Below, one piece after another: positions 9,565-17,630 of a stretch of DNA of 32,735 nt (positions are counted from its first letter, which is position 1; each line of letters opens with the position of its first letter). The stretch spans positions 1 through 32,735 of the forward strand of contig NZ_JACJRS010000061.1 in NCBI RefSeq assembly GCF_014697375.1, read 5' to 3'. Source of the DNA: Phormidium sp. FACHB-1136 (GTDB taxonomy: Bacteria; Cyanobacteriota; Cyanobacteriia; Phormidesmidales; Phormidesmidaceae). The position numbers were made by a program, and so were the translations under genes. The notes beneath the pieces were generated by a model. That model did not search any database, had not been told where the DNA came from, and saw nothing but the letters and a program-made list of their open reading frames with translations.

Positions 9565-9658
9565 TCAGTAGATCACAAACCCAAGGTAGAGTAGGCATCC
9601 TGGCGACCTGCGTGGCAGTCAGGATGCCTACCCGACAATATCCTTTTCGGTCTACTGA
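9565..9658. repeat. Nested inverted-repeat element downstream of upp
   Basis: Outer arms TCAGTAGA (9565-9572) and TCTACTGA (9651-9658) and inner arms GTAGGCATCCTG (9591-9602) and CAGGATGCCTAC (9620-9631) are exact inverted repeats sharing the same centre (about 9611). Both arms fold into one structure of about 94 bp. It starts 7 bp after the upp stop. It could be a terminator, a MITE, or a dispersed REP-like element. Confidence 0.75.
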
Positions 9659-9729
9659 GATTAGCTTGATGCATTAGCTTTATAGAATGGAACAACAGAC
9701 CCTGTGATTGAGGCGGAACGGATAACGCG

Positions 9730-10035
9730 ATGAGTGAACAAGGCAATTTCGTCGGCGGATTTTTGCTGGGCACCCTGGTCGGCGGTGCCCTCGGTGGTGT
9801 CGTGGGTGCCCTCGCCGCCTCTCGCATTCAGGCAGGGCAGGCCGACCGTCGATCCCCTGACCTCGCCTTTGACGACCTAGAGGATATGACCGAGGAAGGC
9901 ATGGAAGCCGCTCGCCTAGGGCTAGAGGCTAAAATCGCCCAACTCAACGACGCCATCGACGATGTGCGCCAACAGCTCGGCCACATCAACGGCCACACCG
10001 AGAAAACCTGGGGCAACCCCTCCCAGGCCGATTAA
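9730..10035 (+). CDS. Small membrane-anchored protein with glycine-zipper helix
   Basis: A 101-residue protein. Residues 8-31 (GGFLLGTLVGGALGGVVGALAA) form a membrane helix with regularly spaced glycines, followed by an acidic, helical, soluble C-terminus with heptad-like spacing (LEAKIAQLNDAIDDVRQQLGHI, about 63-84). This resembles YtxH/gas-vesicle-like small anchor proteins, but no specific function can be assigned. A TATAGAAT -10-like box lies about 50 bp upstream. It precedes two YggT genes in the same orientation. Confidence 0.8.
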   Translation: MSEQGNFVGGFLLGTLVGGALGGVVGALAASRIQAGQADRRSPDLAFDDLEDMTEEGMEAARLGLEAKIAQLNDAIDDVRQQLGHINGHTEKTWGNPSQAD

Positions 10036-10181
10036 CCCGTCAGCCTAGCGGAATTTCAACCGGGGCCAAGCCTAGGCTAATCCTGGGTCAAACCACCATC
10101 CATGCAGCATTCCGTTACACTAACTGACAGGTTTCTGTTCTCCATGTATTGTGATTAACGACTACAGCCGAGGTTGTTCAG

Positions 10182-10466
10182 ATGGCTATTTTGGTACAGA
10201 CCCTCTCCACCTTCCTTTCGATCTACACCGTTCTGCTGATCATTCGCATTCTGCTGAGCTGGTTCCCCAACGTGGACTGGTTTAATCCGCCCTTCTCTGT
10301 CCTCAGCCAGCTTACGGATCCCTACCTGAACCTGTTCCGCTCCATCATTCCTCCCCTCGGCGGTATTGATTTGTCCCCCATTTTGGCCTTTTTGCTGCTG
10401 TCCTTCCTGCGCCAGGGGATTATGGCCATCGCCATGGCCACCGCATCCTCCTACGCCTCCTTCTAA
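10182..10466 (+). CDS. YggT/Ycf19 family membrane protein, copy 1
   Basis: A 94-residue protein with two hydrophobic helices. The family signature between them is LLSWFPNVDWFNPPFSVLSQLTDPYLNLFRSIIPPLGGIDLSPI. YggT (plastid Ycf19) proteins act in membrane organisation, osmotic tolerance and thylakoid or nucleoid arrangement in phototrophs. The second helix (ILAFLLLSFLRQGI) ends near residue 85. A paralogue follows at 10616, forming a tandem pair. Confidence 0.9.
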   Translation: MAILVQTLSTFLSIYTVLLIIRILLSWFPNVDWFNPPFSVLSQLTDPYLNLFRSIIPPLGGIDLSPILAFLLLSFLRQGIMAIAMATASSYASF

Positions 10467-10615
10467 CGGATCCACCGGGAAACCAGTACCTATGGTGGTC
10501 TACGGTTGGGGGGATTGCGCCGCGAAGGTATCCTACGACTACGACTTGGTGCATTGCTTCGCGTTGACGCTAGCCTCGCCTTGGCGTCATGCATCCTACG
10601 ACGGAGGTGCTTCGG

Positions 10616-10888
10616 ATGGACATTTGGCTCGACATCCTAGCCAACTTTGTGGCGCTTTATCTCGTGATTCTGCTGCTTCGCGTCATTTGGAGTTGGGTTC
10701 CTACGGTGAATTGGGACAATCCCGCCCTGGCGGTGATTCGTCAACTCACGGATCCCTACATTGATTGCTTTCGGGCCATCATCCCCCCCATCGGTGGCAT
10801 GGATCTGTCGGCGTCCTTCGCTATTCTCGCCTTGGCCCTTGTCCAAAACGTTCTAGACCGCATTGCAGGGATAGGCTACTCCTTCTAG
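10616..10888 (+). CDS. YggT/Ycf19 family membrane protein, copy 2
   Basis: A 90-residue paralogue of the preceding gene with the same signature: IWSWVPTVNWDNPALAVIRQLTDPYIDCFRAIIPPIGGMDLS. The start is placed at ATG 10616 because GGAGGT lies 7 nt upstream (10603-10608); an open frame from 10589 would bury this Shine-Dalgarno. The two copies are separated by 149 bp, so they may be separately tuned. Confidence 0.9.
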   Translation: MDIWLDILANFVALYLVILLLRVIWSWVPTVNWDNPALAVIRQLTDPYIDCFRAIIPPIGGMDLSASFAILALALVQNVLDRIAGIGYSF

Positions 10889-10929
10889 GGGAGTCAGACC
10901 TATCGAACTCGGGATGACGGTAATCGCGA

Positions 10930-11166
10930 TTAACCCAACAGATACACCACCAGCCCAGCAATAATCGCCAGATAGATGAAGTTGGGTAGGCCATCTTTTT
11001 TGCCGCCCCCGCCCTTTTTATCATCGGCGGGGGCGTTGATGCTTTTCATGGCGGTGCCAATGGCTTTGCCCAATTCCTCCCAGGGGTCTTTCTTGGGTGG
11101 TTTTTTCTCGGGCAGGTTGAGATAGATCACCAGTCCCAGGACAAAAAACAGTAGAAAGGTTTCCAT
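10930..11166 (-). CDS. Small two-helix membrane protein
   Basis: A 78-residue protein, not recognised. Residues 2-18 (ETFLLFFVLGLVIYLNL) and 64-78 (FIYLAIIAGLVVYLLG) are membrane helices. Between them lies a Lys/Pro/Gly-rich loop (PEKKPPKKDPWEELGKAIG and GGGGKK). The amphipathic stretch around residue 30 may lie on the membrane surface. It converges with the second YggT gene. Confidence 0.7.
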   Translation of the reverse strand: METFLLFFVLGLVIYLNLPEKKPPKKDPWEELGKAIGTAMKSINAPADDKKGGGGKKDGLPNFIYLAIIAGLVVYLLG

Positions 11167-11216
11167 AATGGCGGCGACTTTCGAGGGCTACTGCCAGTAT
11201 GGTTCACCGCTGTCTA

Positions 11217-11260
11217 GGCAAAAATCGCATTTTGTTCAGGAATGTTCAGGGATTTTTGCC
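11217..11260. promoter_or_regulatory. Inverted repeat enclosing a direct repeat, between divergent genes
   Basis: GGCAAAAATC (11217-11226) and GATTTTTGCC (11251-11260) are exact inverted repeats. Between them TGTTCAGG occurs twice with a 10-bp period (11233 and 11243), one DNA turn apart. It lies between the small membrane protein gene and the divergent radical SAM gene, a position suited to an operator. Confidence 0.4.
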
Positions 11261-11435
11261 CATTTTCCCTCCGGTAGTGTGGCCGGAATACATTGAGCTT
11301 TCTCAGGGATAGCAAGGCAGGATTTCTATGGATGTCAGCCCTCTACCCAGTCTATGGTGTTCTCGAAACAGGGTTTTCCTAGGGTCCCCGTTTGCGCATT
11401 TAGAGTGACTCCCGTAGGATGGCAGAAAATATAGC

Positions 11436-13058
11436 ATGGCTTTCATGAACATCCTGCTGGTTTATCCTCGTTTTCCGAAAAGCTTTTGGTCCTTTGATAA
11501 AACCCTTGAGTTGGTGGGCATGAAGGCGCAGTTGCCCCCCCTGGGGCTGGTAACGGTAGCCGCGATTTTGCCCCAAAGCTGGAACTTTAAACTGGTAGAC
11601 CGCAATGTGCGGGACGTGGAAGATGCCGAATGGCGCTGGGCGGATATTGTGATTGTGTCCGCCATGATTGTCCATCGGCCCGACTTTTTAGCCGCCATTC
11701 GCACCGCCAAGGAATACGGGAAACTGGTGGCCGTGGGTGGTCCCTACCCCACTTCTCTCCCCCACGAAGCCGAGGAAGCTGGGGCGGATTTCCTAATTTT
11801 GGACGAGGGCGAAATTACCCTACCGATGTTTGTGGAGGCGGTGGAACGGGGCGACCGCAGCGGCACCTTCCGATCCGGGGGCGAAAAACCCGCCGTCACC
11901 GAAACCCCGATCCCCCGCTACGACCTGTTAGAACTGGACGCCTACGCCGAAATGTCGGTTCAGTTTTCGCGGGGCTGTCCCTTCCAGTGCGAATTTTGCG
12001 ACATCATCGTGCTCTATGGCCGCAAGCCCCGCACCAAGGAACCCGATCAACTCCTAGCCGAGCTTCAGTACCTCTACGACCTGGGCTGGCGACGCAGCAT
12101 CTTCATGGTGGATGACAACTTCATCGGCAACAAGCGCAACGTCAAGCGCCTGCTGACGGCCATGAAGCCCTGGATGGAGGACCACGGCTATCCCTTCTCC
12201 TTTGCCACCGAAGCTTCCGTGGACTTGGCCCAGGATCCCGAACTGATGCAGATGATGGTGGACTGCAACTTTGGCACCGTCTTTTTGGGCATCGAAACCC
12301 CCGACGACGACAGCCTAGCCCTCACCAAAAAGTTCCAAAATACGCGAGATCCCCTGTCGGAATCGGTGGTCGCCATTGCCAAAACCGGATTGCGGGTGAT
12401 GGCTGGGTTCATCGTCGGCTTTGATGGTGAAAGAACGGGGGCGGGCCAGCGTATCTATCAATTTGTGGAGCAAACCGCCATCCCCACCGCCATGGTGAGT
12501 ATGCTGCAAGCCCTGCCGGATACGGCCCTCTGGCACCGCTTGGAAAAGGAAGGTCGCCTGCTGGGCAAGAGTGCCGACATCAACCAGGCCACTCTGATGA
12601 ACTTTGTGCCCACTCGCCCCATCGAAGACATCACCGAAGAATTTATCCAAACCTTCTGGGATTTGTACGACCCGCTGACGGTGTTGAACCGCACTTTCCG
12701 CCATTATTTGATCCTGGGAGAAGCCCGCAAACGCAACTCCAAACGACGCCACTCCAAGAAAACCGCCGCCGCCGCCGGATCGCCCAGCATTAACTGGATT
12801 ACCCTGCGGGCCTTTTTCATCATCCTGTGGCGGCAGGGCGTGGTGCGCAAAACCCGCCTACGGTTCTGGGTAAATCTAGCGATTATGCTCTGGCGCTATC
12901 CCGCCGTGGCTGCCAGCTATGTGTCCGTCTGCGCCCAGGCCGAGCACTTTATCGACTTCCGCCAGGTGGTGCGCCAAAACATCGAAGACCAGCTCGCGGC
13001 CTACCAATCCGCCAAACTCGCTACCCCCGCCCAGGAGGAAGCCCAACTCGCCGCCTAA
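11436..13058 (+). CDS. B12-binding radical SAM protein
   Basis: A 540-residue enzyme. The N-terminal cobalamin-binding-like Rossmann domain (about 5-150) starts MNILLVYPRFP. The radical SAM core has C181-x3-C185-x2-C188 in SRGCPFQCEFCD, then a typical barrel with DDNFIGN and GIETPDDDSL. A C-terminal region of about 200 residues (to LAA) contains many basic and hydrophobic stretches and matches the DUF4070-type layout of cyanobacterial members. B12-radical SAM enzymes methylate or rearrange unreactive carbon centres; the substrate is not evident. ATG 11436 and ATG 11445 are both plausible starts. A hairpin terminator follows at 13102-13120. Confidence 0.88.
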   Translation: MAFMNILLVYPRFPKSFWSFDKTLELVGMKAQLPPLGLVTVAAILPQSWNFKLVDRNVRDVEDAEWRWADIVIVSAMIVHRPDFLAAIRTAKEYGKLVAVGGPYPTSLPHEAEEAGADFLILDEGEITLPMFVEAVERGDRSGTFRSGGEKPAVTETPIPRYDLLELDAYAEMSVQFSRGCPFQCEFCDIIVLYGRKPRTKEPDQLLAELQYLYDLGWRRSIFMVDDNFIGNKRNVKRLLTAMKPWMEDHGYPFSFATEASVDLAQDPELMQMMVDCNFGTVFLGIETPDDDSLALTKKFQNTRDPLSESVVAIAKTGLRVMAGFIVGFDGERTGAGQRIYQFVEQTAIPTAMVSMLQALPDTALWHRLEKEGRLLGKSADINQATLMNFVPTRPIEDITEEFIQTFWDLYDPLTVLNRTFRHYLILGEARKRNSKRRHSKKTAAAAGSPSINWITLRAFFIILWRQGVVRKTRLRFWVNLAIMLWRYPAVAASYVSVCAQAEHFIDFRQVVRQNIEDQLAAYQSAKLATPAQEEAQLAA

Positions 13059-13101
13059 TCCCAAGGCCCGGTTCCCACCCCGTCAATCCGTCCACCCGTA
13101 G

Positions 13102-13126
13102 GGGCGAGGTCTCCTCGCCCTTCTTT
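13102..13126 (+). terminator. Hairpin terminator after the radical SAM gene
   Basis: GGGCGAGG and CCTCGCCC form an 8-bp stem with a 3-nt loop, followed by TTCTTTTC. It lies 43 bp after the stop. It shares GTAGGGGCGAGGT with the element at 8321-8342, so it is also a dispersed repeat. Confidence 0.6.
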
Positions 13127-13138
13127 TCGCCTATCTAG

Positions 13139-13696
13139 TCACCAAGCCCTAGGCTGAAAGGTAGCATTGTTGGCCAGTTCCATGGCATCGCCGCACTGGC
13201 GCATTACAAATAGGCCCTTCCGGTAGGCATAGCGATCCACATCTTGCACAAATTCGATGGCGGCAACGGCCCCAAAAATGCGGTAGTCTGCCCGTTCTGG
13301 GAAGGCCAACTTAAGCCGTTGCAGCTTCTCGCAAAAGCTGTCCACATCCTCCTGGGTGAGGCACGATTTCACCTCAATGGCCACCGCCACATCGCCATCC
13401 ACCGCCAAAATGTCAATCTCCATCGGAGCTTCTGAACGGGTGGACTTGGCGCGACGGTAGGTTTGCTGAATATCAATCCCCTGCTCCTGAAACAACCGCT
13501 GCACCGCCGGAGCCACCAGATTTTCTACAAACAGCCCCCAGCGATCCCCCAGCCGAGAGACCTCCCGGCTAGTGTTGGCTACCAGGCGTCGTAGTTCCTC
13601 CATACTGCGATCTGCCTCAGCCGCTCGACGGTCTGCCTCGGCCTGAGAGGCTTTAAATAACTCGTAAATGTCCTGAATGGTGACGGGATCGGCCAT
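13139..13696 (-). CDS. PD-(D/E)XK nuclease-like protein with N-terminal coiled coil (DUF3782-like)
   Basis: A 185-residue protein. The N-terminal 50 residues are charged and helical (QAEADRRAAEADRSMEELRR), probably a coiled coil. The C-terminal part has the restriction-endonuclease-like core: D95 in EIDIL, then E108-V-K110 in VAIEVKS, matching D-x(n)-E-x-K. This layout is common in cyanobacterial DUF3782-type proteins, usually present in many copies and of unknown role. The stop is close to the terminator of the convergent radical SAM gene. It is divergent from the TPP-riboswitch-controlled transporter. Confidence 0.75.
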   Translation of the reverse strand: MADPVTIQDIYELFKASQAEADRRAAEADRSMEELRRLVANTSREVSRLGDRWGLFVENLVAPAVQRLFQEQGIDIQQTYRRAKSTRSEAPMEIDILAVDGDVAVAIEVKSCLTQEDVDSFCEKLQRLKLAFPERADYRIFGAVAAIEFVQDVDRYAYRKGLFVMRQCGDAMELANNATFQPRAW

Positions 13697-13745
13697 GGCG
13701 GCTACCTACAGCGTTGTCGAAGTCATACTGACTATTTAAACGGTT

Positions 13746-13751
13746 TATAAT
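13746..13751 (+). promoter_or_regulatory. -10 box for the TPP riboswitch transcript
   Basis: TATAAT lies immediately before the riboswitch aptamer. No good -35 is visible at 17 bp. Transcription would begin a few bases before the aptamer. Confidence 0.5.
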
Positions 13752-13754
13752 GCC

Positions 13755-13835
13755 AACACGCTAGGGGTGTCCGATCATCGGACTGAGATCATACCCTCAG
13801 AACCTGACCTGGTTAATGCCAGCGGAGGGAAGCCA
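13755..13835 (+). promoter_or_regulatory. TPP riboswitch (THI element)
   Basis: The conserved THI-box elements occur in order: GGGGTGTCC, then GGACTGAGAT, ATACCCTC, AGAACCTGACCTGG, TTAATGCCAGCGGAGGGAAG. These are the pyrimidine- and pyrophosphate-sensing helices of the TPP aptamer. It lies about 205 bp upstream of the symporter gene on the same strand. Thiamine pyrophosphate binding would repress that gene. No clear intrinsic terminator is seen between aptamer and gene, so the control mechanism is not resolved. Confidence 0.96.
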
Positions 13836-14041
13836 TGCTTGAGGTCACTAGCCGCTTCCATAAACCCAATGTAGAACCGTTCTCTTGTTTGCATCTGTCC
13901 TAGAATCGCCCGTTTAGTGGGGAATTTTCTGGGGGATAGCGGCAGGCTAGAGGTCTGTTCTACGTTGGGGTTGGGTGGTTGGGCAAAGGGGTTTTCTGAC
14001 GGCACATCCTAGCAATCTATTTTGGATTAGGAGGTGTTTGG

Positions 14042-15535
14042 ATGACCCTGGGCATAACCGCCATTGCGGTGATTTTGATTACCGCCGCTAGTTTTACGCT
14101 GCTCGGACTCTTGCAGGCCAGCCGCCACACCATCAGCCTGGAGGACTACCTGGTCAGCCGCAACCGGGTGGGTACAGGCATGGCCTTGGCCACCATTGTC
14201 GCCAGCGCCATGGGTGCCTGGATTTTGTTTAGCCCGCCAGAAGTAGGGGCCACCAGTGGCATTGCGGGCATTGTGGGCTACTGCATCGGACAGGCCACCC
14301 CCGCCGCCCTGTTTGCCTTCATGGGGACTCGGATGCGGTTTTTGATGCCTGCGGGCCATTCGCTGAACGAGTATGTGCTGCACCGCTTTGGGCAGGCCAT
14401 GTATCGGCTGACGCTGGCGATTGTGGTGTTCTATATGTTCGTCTACCTGGCGGCGGAACTGACGGCCATTGCCAAGGCGGTGGAACTGATGGCCGGGGTG
14501 CCCCTCTGGCTGACGGCCCTGCTGGTGATTACCGCCGTGTTCATCTACACCCTGGTGGGCGGCCTAGAGGCGACAATCTTCACCGATGCCGTGCAGTTTG
14601 CGGTGATTGTGCCGCTGCTGCTGCTGAGCTTTGGCATTGCGATCTTTGCCCTGGGCGGCTGGGGTAACGCGGTGGCCCCCGTGCGGGATACGGCCCCTCA
14701 GTTGTTGACCCTCGCCAACGGGCCGGGGATTAAATTTGGGGCTACCCTCGTGATTGCGGTGATTTCCGCCGAAATGTTCAACCAAACCAACTGGCAGCGG
14801 GTCTATGCCTGCAAAACCGATACCGTGGTGCGCCGCTCCTTTTTGGGGTCGTTTTTGGTGATTTGGCCGATGCTGTTCATTTCTGGGCTGCTGGGCATTG
14901 TGGCCATGCACTTCGGCTTTAATGATGACCGGGCCTTTTTCTCGCTGATTCAAGCCCTAGAACTCCCCGGATGGGTGAGCATTGCTGTCCTCGTCCTAGT
15001 TCTGGCCCTGGTGATGAGCAGTCTGGATTCCTTGTTGAACGGCATCGCCAGCCTGTTTACCACCGACCTGCTGCGGATCTTCCCCGAGAAATCCACCAAC
15101 GGCATCCTCAATCTCACCCGTCTGCTGACCCTGGTAATCGGCATTCCCGCCATCCTGATCGCCGCCAGGGGCTACAACGTCCTATACCTGTTTCTGCTGG
15201 CGGATTTGGTCTGTGCCGGGGCGCTGTTCCCCGTCCTGTTTGGCCTCTATGCCAAACGCCTGACCGGAAAAATGGCCCTTTGGAGCACCGTGGTTGCCAT
15301 TGGTGCCGGGGCGTTGTTCTTCCCCAAACCCAACTTCAGCGGCTGGAATAGCCTACCCTTTGCGGGAGACTTGCTCGTCAGCTTTGCCGCCCCCATCGTG
15401 GTTTCTGCTGTGTTGTGCCTAGGCTGGATTCAACTCCGCGCCCACCAAGGCAAAACCGAAGCCTACGATTTCGGCAAGCTCAGCCGCGACATCCAAGCCT
15501 ACGGAGAAAGCGTGGCCGTTGCGCCCAAGGGTTAA
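14042..15535 (+). CDS. Sodium/solute symporter (SSS family), predicted thiamine-related transporter
   Basis: A 497-residue polytopic inner-membrane protein with about 13 hydrophobic helices. The SSS signature is GGLEATIFTDAVQFAVIV at residues 173-190, and the N-terminus contains LEDYLVSRNRVG as in this family. AGGAGGTG (14029-14036) precedes the ATG. The TPP riboswitch upstream implies import of thiamine or a precursor such as hydroxymethylpyrimidine. This parallels the ThiV-type SSS transporters predicted from THI-element regulons. Substrate is therefore an inference from regulation, not from protein sequence. Confidence 0.9.
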   Translation: MTLGITAIAVILITAASFTLLGLLQASRHTISLEDYLVSRNRVGTGMALATIVASAMGAWILFSPPEVGATSGIAGIVGYCIGQATPAALFAFMGTRMRFLMPAGHSLNEYVLHRFGQAMYRLTLAIVVFYMFVYLAAELTAIAKAVELMAGVPLWLTALLVITAVFIYTLVGGLEATIFTDAVQFAVIVPLLLLSFGIAIFALGGWGNAVAPVRDTAPQLLTLANGPGIKFGATLVIAVISAEMFNQTNWQRVYACKTDTVVRRSFLGSFLVIWPMLFISGLLGIVAMHFGFNDDRAFFSLIQALELPGWVSIAVLVLVLALVMSSLDSLLNGIASLFTTDLLRIFPEKSTNGILNLTRLLTLVIGIPAILIAARGYNVLYLFLLADLVCAGALFPVLFGLYAKRLTGKMALWSTVVAIGAGALFFPKPNFSGWNSLPFAGDLLVSFAAPIVVSAVLCLGWIQLRAHQGKTEAYDFGKLSRDIQAYGESVAVAPKG

Positions 15536-15551
15536 TGCTGTTTTATCTTAA

Positions 15552-15869
15552 CTAGAGGTCAATTTCGGACTTCATGCGCTCTAGGGTTTGCTGCATTTGT
15601 CGGAACATGTCATCGGGGGTCATGCCAAACTGCCCAAGCTGGGTTTTAAGCTGTTCCACGGTCATTTTGGCCGTGAAGTCTTCCGAGAGCTCGAACCGCT
15701 TCATAAAGATGTGGTAGCGATCCATCATCGCCTCCATCTGCTCGATGAACATCTTTTTACCTTCGCGGTCAAACTTGCCGTAGTTGCTGCCTAACTGCGT
15801 CAGACTTTGGTAGTCCTGGAACAGTTGCATCGCTTCTTGCTGAATGATCTCAGAATCAAAAAATCCCAT
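15552..15869 (-). CDS. DUF1825 cyanobacterial protein
   Basis: A 105-residue soluble, helical protein beginning MGFFDSEIIQQEAMQLFQDYQ. The run EGKKMFIEQMEAMMDRYHIFMKRFELS is characteristic of DUF1825, a small family conserved across cyanobacteria with no established function. It has no membrane segments or catalytic motif. The start at 15869 matches the family N-terminus exactly. It converges with the symporter gene. Confidence 0.9.
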   Translation of the reverse strand: MGFFDSEIIQQEAMQLFQDYQSLTQLGSNYGKFDREGKKMFIEQMEAMMDRYHIFMKRFELSEDFTAKMTVEQLKTQLGQFGMTPDDMFRQMQQTLERMKSEIDL

Positions 15870-16019
15870 GGTTCGGCGGTGGTTAACAAAGGACTTGTGG
15901 CCAAATCCAGCACAACGATGGTCGTTCCCCCTGGGCCAAACTCCCCGCTCTGGACTAGAACAAGCGTGATGTCTATTAGCCTAGAGGGTTGCCCCAACCT
16001 TGGCCAAGGAGAGATAACC

Positions 16020-17024
16020 CTACTTATGGGCGTTGGAAAACAGACGGCCTAGGAATCCCTTGGGGGCAGCGGCGGGGGCGGCGGGTTTAGCGGTTGGGGT
16101 GGGTGGGGCCGCTGGGGCGGCGGCGGCGGGCGGCGGGGTGGGCGTGAGGTCGAGGTTGAGTTGGCGGGCGTATTTTTGGGCCACGCTGTTGTTGGGGTCG
16201 AGCTTCAGGGCTTGCTTAAAATGCACCTTGGCCATCCCTGGTAGCTGGTTCAGGAGGTAGGCTTGGCCCATAAGGGAATGGAAGTTGCTGTTTTTGGGCT
16301 CCAGTTTTAGGGCATCCTTGAGTTCCTGAATGGCGGCGGGGGCATTTTTGGCCCGTAGATATTCCCTAGCCCGCTGGTAGTGGCGGTCGGAGTAGGCCAT
16401 GGGGCCAGGGTCGGGGGCAGCGGAGCTAGACGACGCCTGACCAGAGGTAGCCGCACTGGTAGCTGAACTGGGACTGGCCTGCCCAGACGCCGACCGACTG
16501 GATACCCCGATTACCCCGGTGCGTTTTTCCCGAATGATGGCTTCCCCCATCTTGCGCTGGAAGTAGACCAAATTCAGTTCGCTGATTTGCTGGGTGCAGG
16601 TGGTAAAGCTGGCGGTGGAATCGTATTGGGTTGCGCTGATTTGCTGAAGCGTGGCTTCGTAGACGGTATCCACCTCCGCCTCCGGCACCGTTTGCAGGTG
16701 GCGACTGGCCTCTCCCTGGGGCTGGAACTGTCCCTCTCGCACCAAACGCCGCACCTTAAACCGCAGGGTGGCCAAAATCTCACTGCGCTGCTTTTCCTGC
16801 TTGAGGCGCTGGTAGGCTGGGTTCACCAGCTTGGCTAGGATTTGGGTGACAAAGGTTTCGTGATCCTCAGAGGAATCGGTCTGGACATCGGGATGCAAGC
16901 GCTTGGCCACCTGGTGATAGCGCTTGAGAATGCGACGATCATCCGCTGAAACCGACACCCCCAACACAGCATAGGGGTCGGAAAACTGACTAAACCAGGC
17001 GGGAGAAAGCGGGGGATGGGTCAT
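16020..17024 (-). CDS. J-domain protein with C-terminal TPR repeats
   Basis: A 334-residue DnaJ-type co-chaperone-like protein. The N-terminal J domain (about 15-80) has YAVLGVS and the HPD triad at 44-46, needed to stimulate DnaK ATPase. A middle region of unknown fold follows, then a Ser/Ala-rich linker (about 178-208). Next come two to three TPR units (about 213-285, with AAIQELKDALKLEPKNSNFHSLMGQAYLL). A Pro/Ala-rich tail ends in FLGRLFSNAHK. There are no DnaJ zinc-finger cysteines, so it is a type III J protein. The TPR part suggests a specific client or docking partner. Confidence 0.9.
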   Translation of the reverse strand: MTHPPLSPAWFSQFSDPYAVLGVSVSADDRRILKRYHQVAKRLHPDVQTDSSEDHETFVTQILAKLVNPAYQRLKQEKQRSEILATLRFKVRRLVREGQFQPQGEASRHLQTVPEAEVDTVYEATLQQISATQYDSTASFTTCTQQISELNLVYFQRKMGEAIIREKRTGVIGVSSRSASGQASPSSATSAATSGQASSSSAAPDPGPMAYSDRHYQRAREYLRAKNAPAAIQELKDALKLEPKNSNFHSLMGQAYLLNQLPGMAKVHFKQALKLDPNNSVAQKYARQLNLDLTPTPPPAAAAPAAPPTPTAKPAAPAAAPKGFLGRLFSNAHK

Positions 17025-17243
17025 CCGGCGGGACTATAGGGAGAATGGTATGAAACAGCAACGGTCAAGGGATCACCCCGACAATATGGATCCAATAGCA
17101 ATCCTGTTGCTAGGCTACGCCCTGCGACACAACCGTGAAACTAGGGATGTCCAGACCCATATTTATGCAGAGTATACTAAACGAATACAGCCTGACCTTG
17201 CCCGATTCCAGCTTCTTGCCCCTCTCCTGTGAGCCATTAGGTG
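17025..17243. other. Spacer between divergent genes
   Basis: There is a 60-codon open frame at 17050-17232 without convincing features. A TATACT -10-like hexamer at about 17172 on the plus strand may serve the TM2-SHOCT gene. Nothing else is evident. Confidence 0.35.
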
Positions 17244-17630
17244 ATGATGCTGTCTTCCTCAGAACCCCGTCGTCGTAGCATTGCCGTGGCCCTGGCCTGG
17301 TTGGGGGTAGTCCTTGCACCGGGCCTCCATAAGTTTTATTTAGGTCAACCCGGATGGGGCATAGCCTATCTGTTGCTGAGTTGGACGCCCATTCCTCGCG
17401 TGGCCTGTGCCCTGGAGGGAGCTTGGTTGTTGGGCCGTCCTCCCGAATTTTTCGGGGTTGGGTCTGTCGATTCAGCCGTGCCCCCCAAGCCTGCTACGCC
17501 CATCGACCCTAGCCAGGTAAACGCCCTGGGGGTGGCCCTACGCGAACTAGATGGCCTGCGCCAGGAGGGTCTAATCTCCGAAAGTGAATTTGAACAAAAG
17601 CGCCGTCAGTTGCTCGATCAGGTGGGCTGA
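17244..17630 (+). CDS. TM2-domain membrane protein with SHOCT tail
   Basis: A protein of about 128 residues. The N-terminal TM2 domain has two hydrophobic helices joined by GLHKFYLGQPGWG. A Pro-rich linker follows. The C-terminal SHOCT motif (LDGLRQEGLISESEFEQKRRQLL) is a short oligomerisation helix pair. The start may be GTG 17241, ATG 17244 or ATG 17247; the three are consecutive codons. Its TGA stop overlaps the ATG of the next gene (17630), implying translational coupling. Confidence 0.82.
   Translation: MMLSSSEPRRRSIAVALAWLGVVLAPGLHKFYLGQPGWGIAYLLLSWTPIPRVACALEGAWLLGRPPEFFGVGSVDSAVPPKPATPIDPSQVNALGVALRELDGLRQEGLISESEFEQKRRQLLDQVG

Noticed and set aside
10366..10764. 132-residue frame across the two YggT genes
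   Set aside because: Overlaps both YggT genes in another frame; the YggT frames have strong family motifs.
17050..17232. 60-residue gene upstream of the TM2 gene
   Set aside because: No recognisable feature and no clear ribosome binding site; overlaps the probable promoter.
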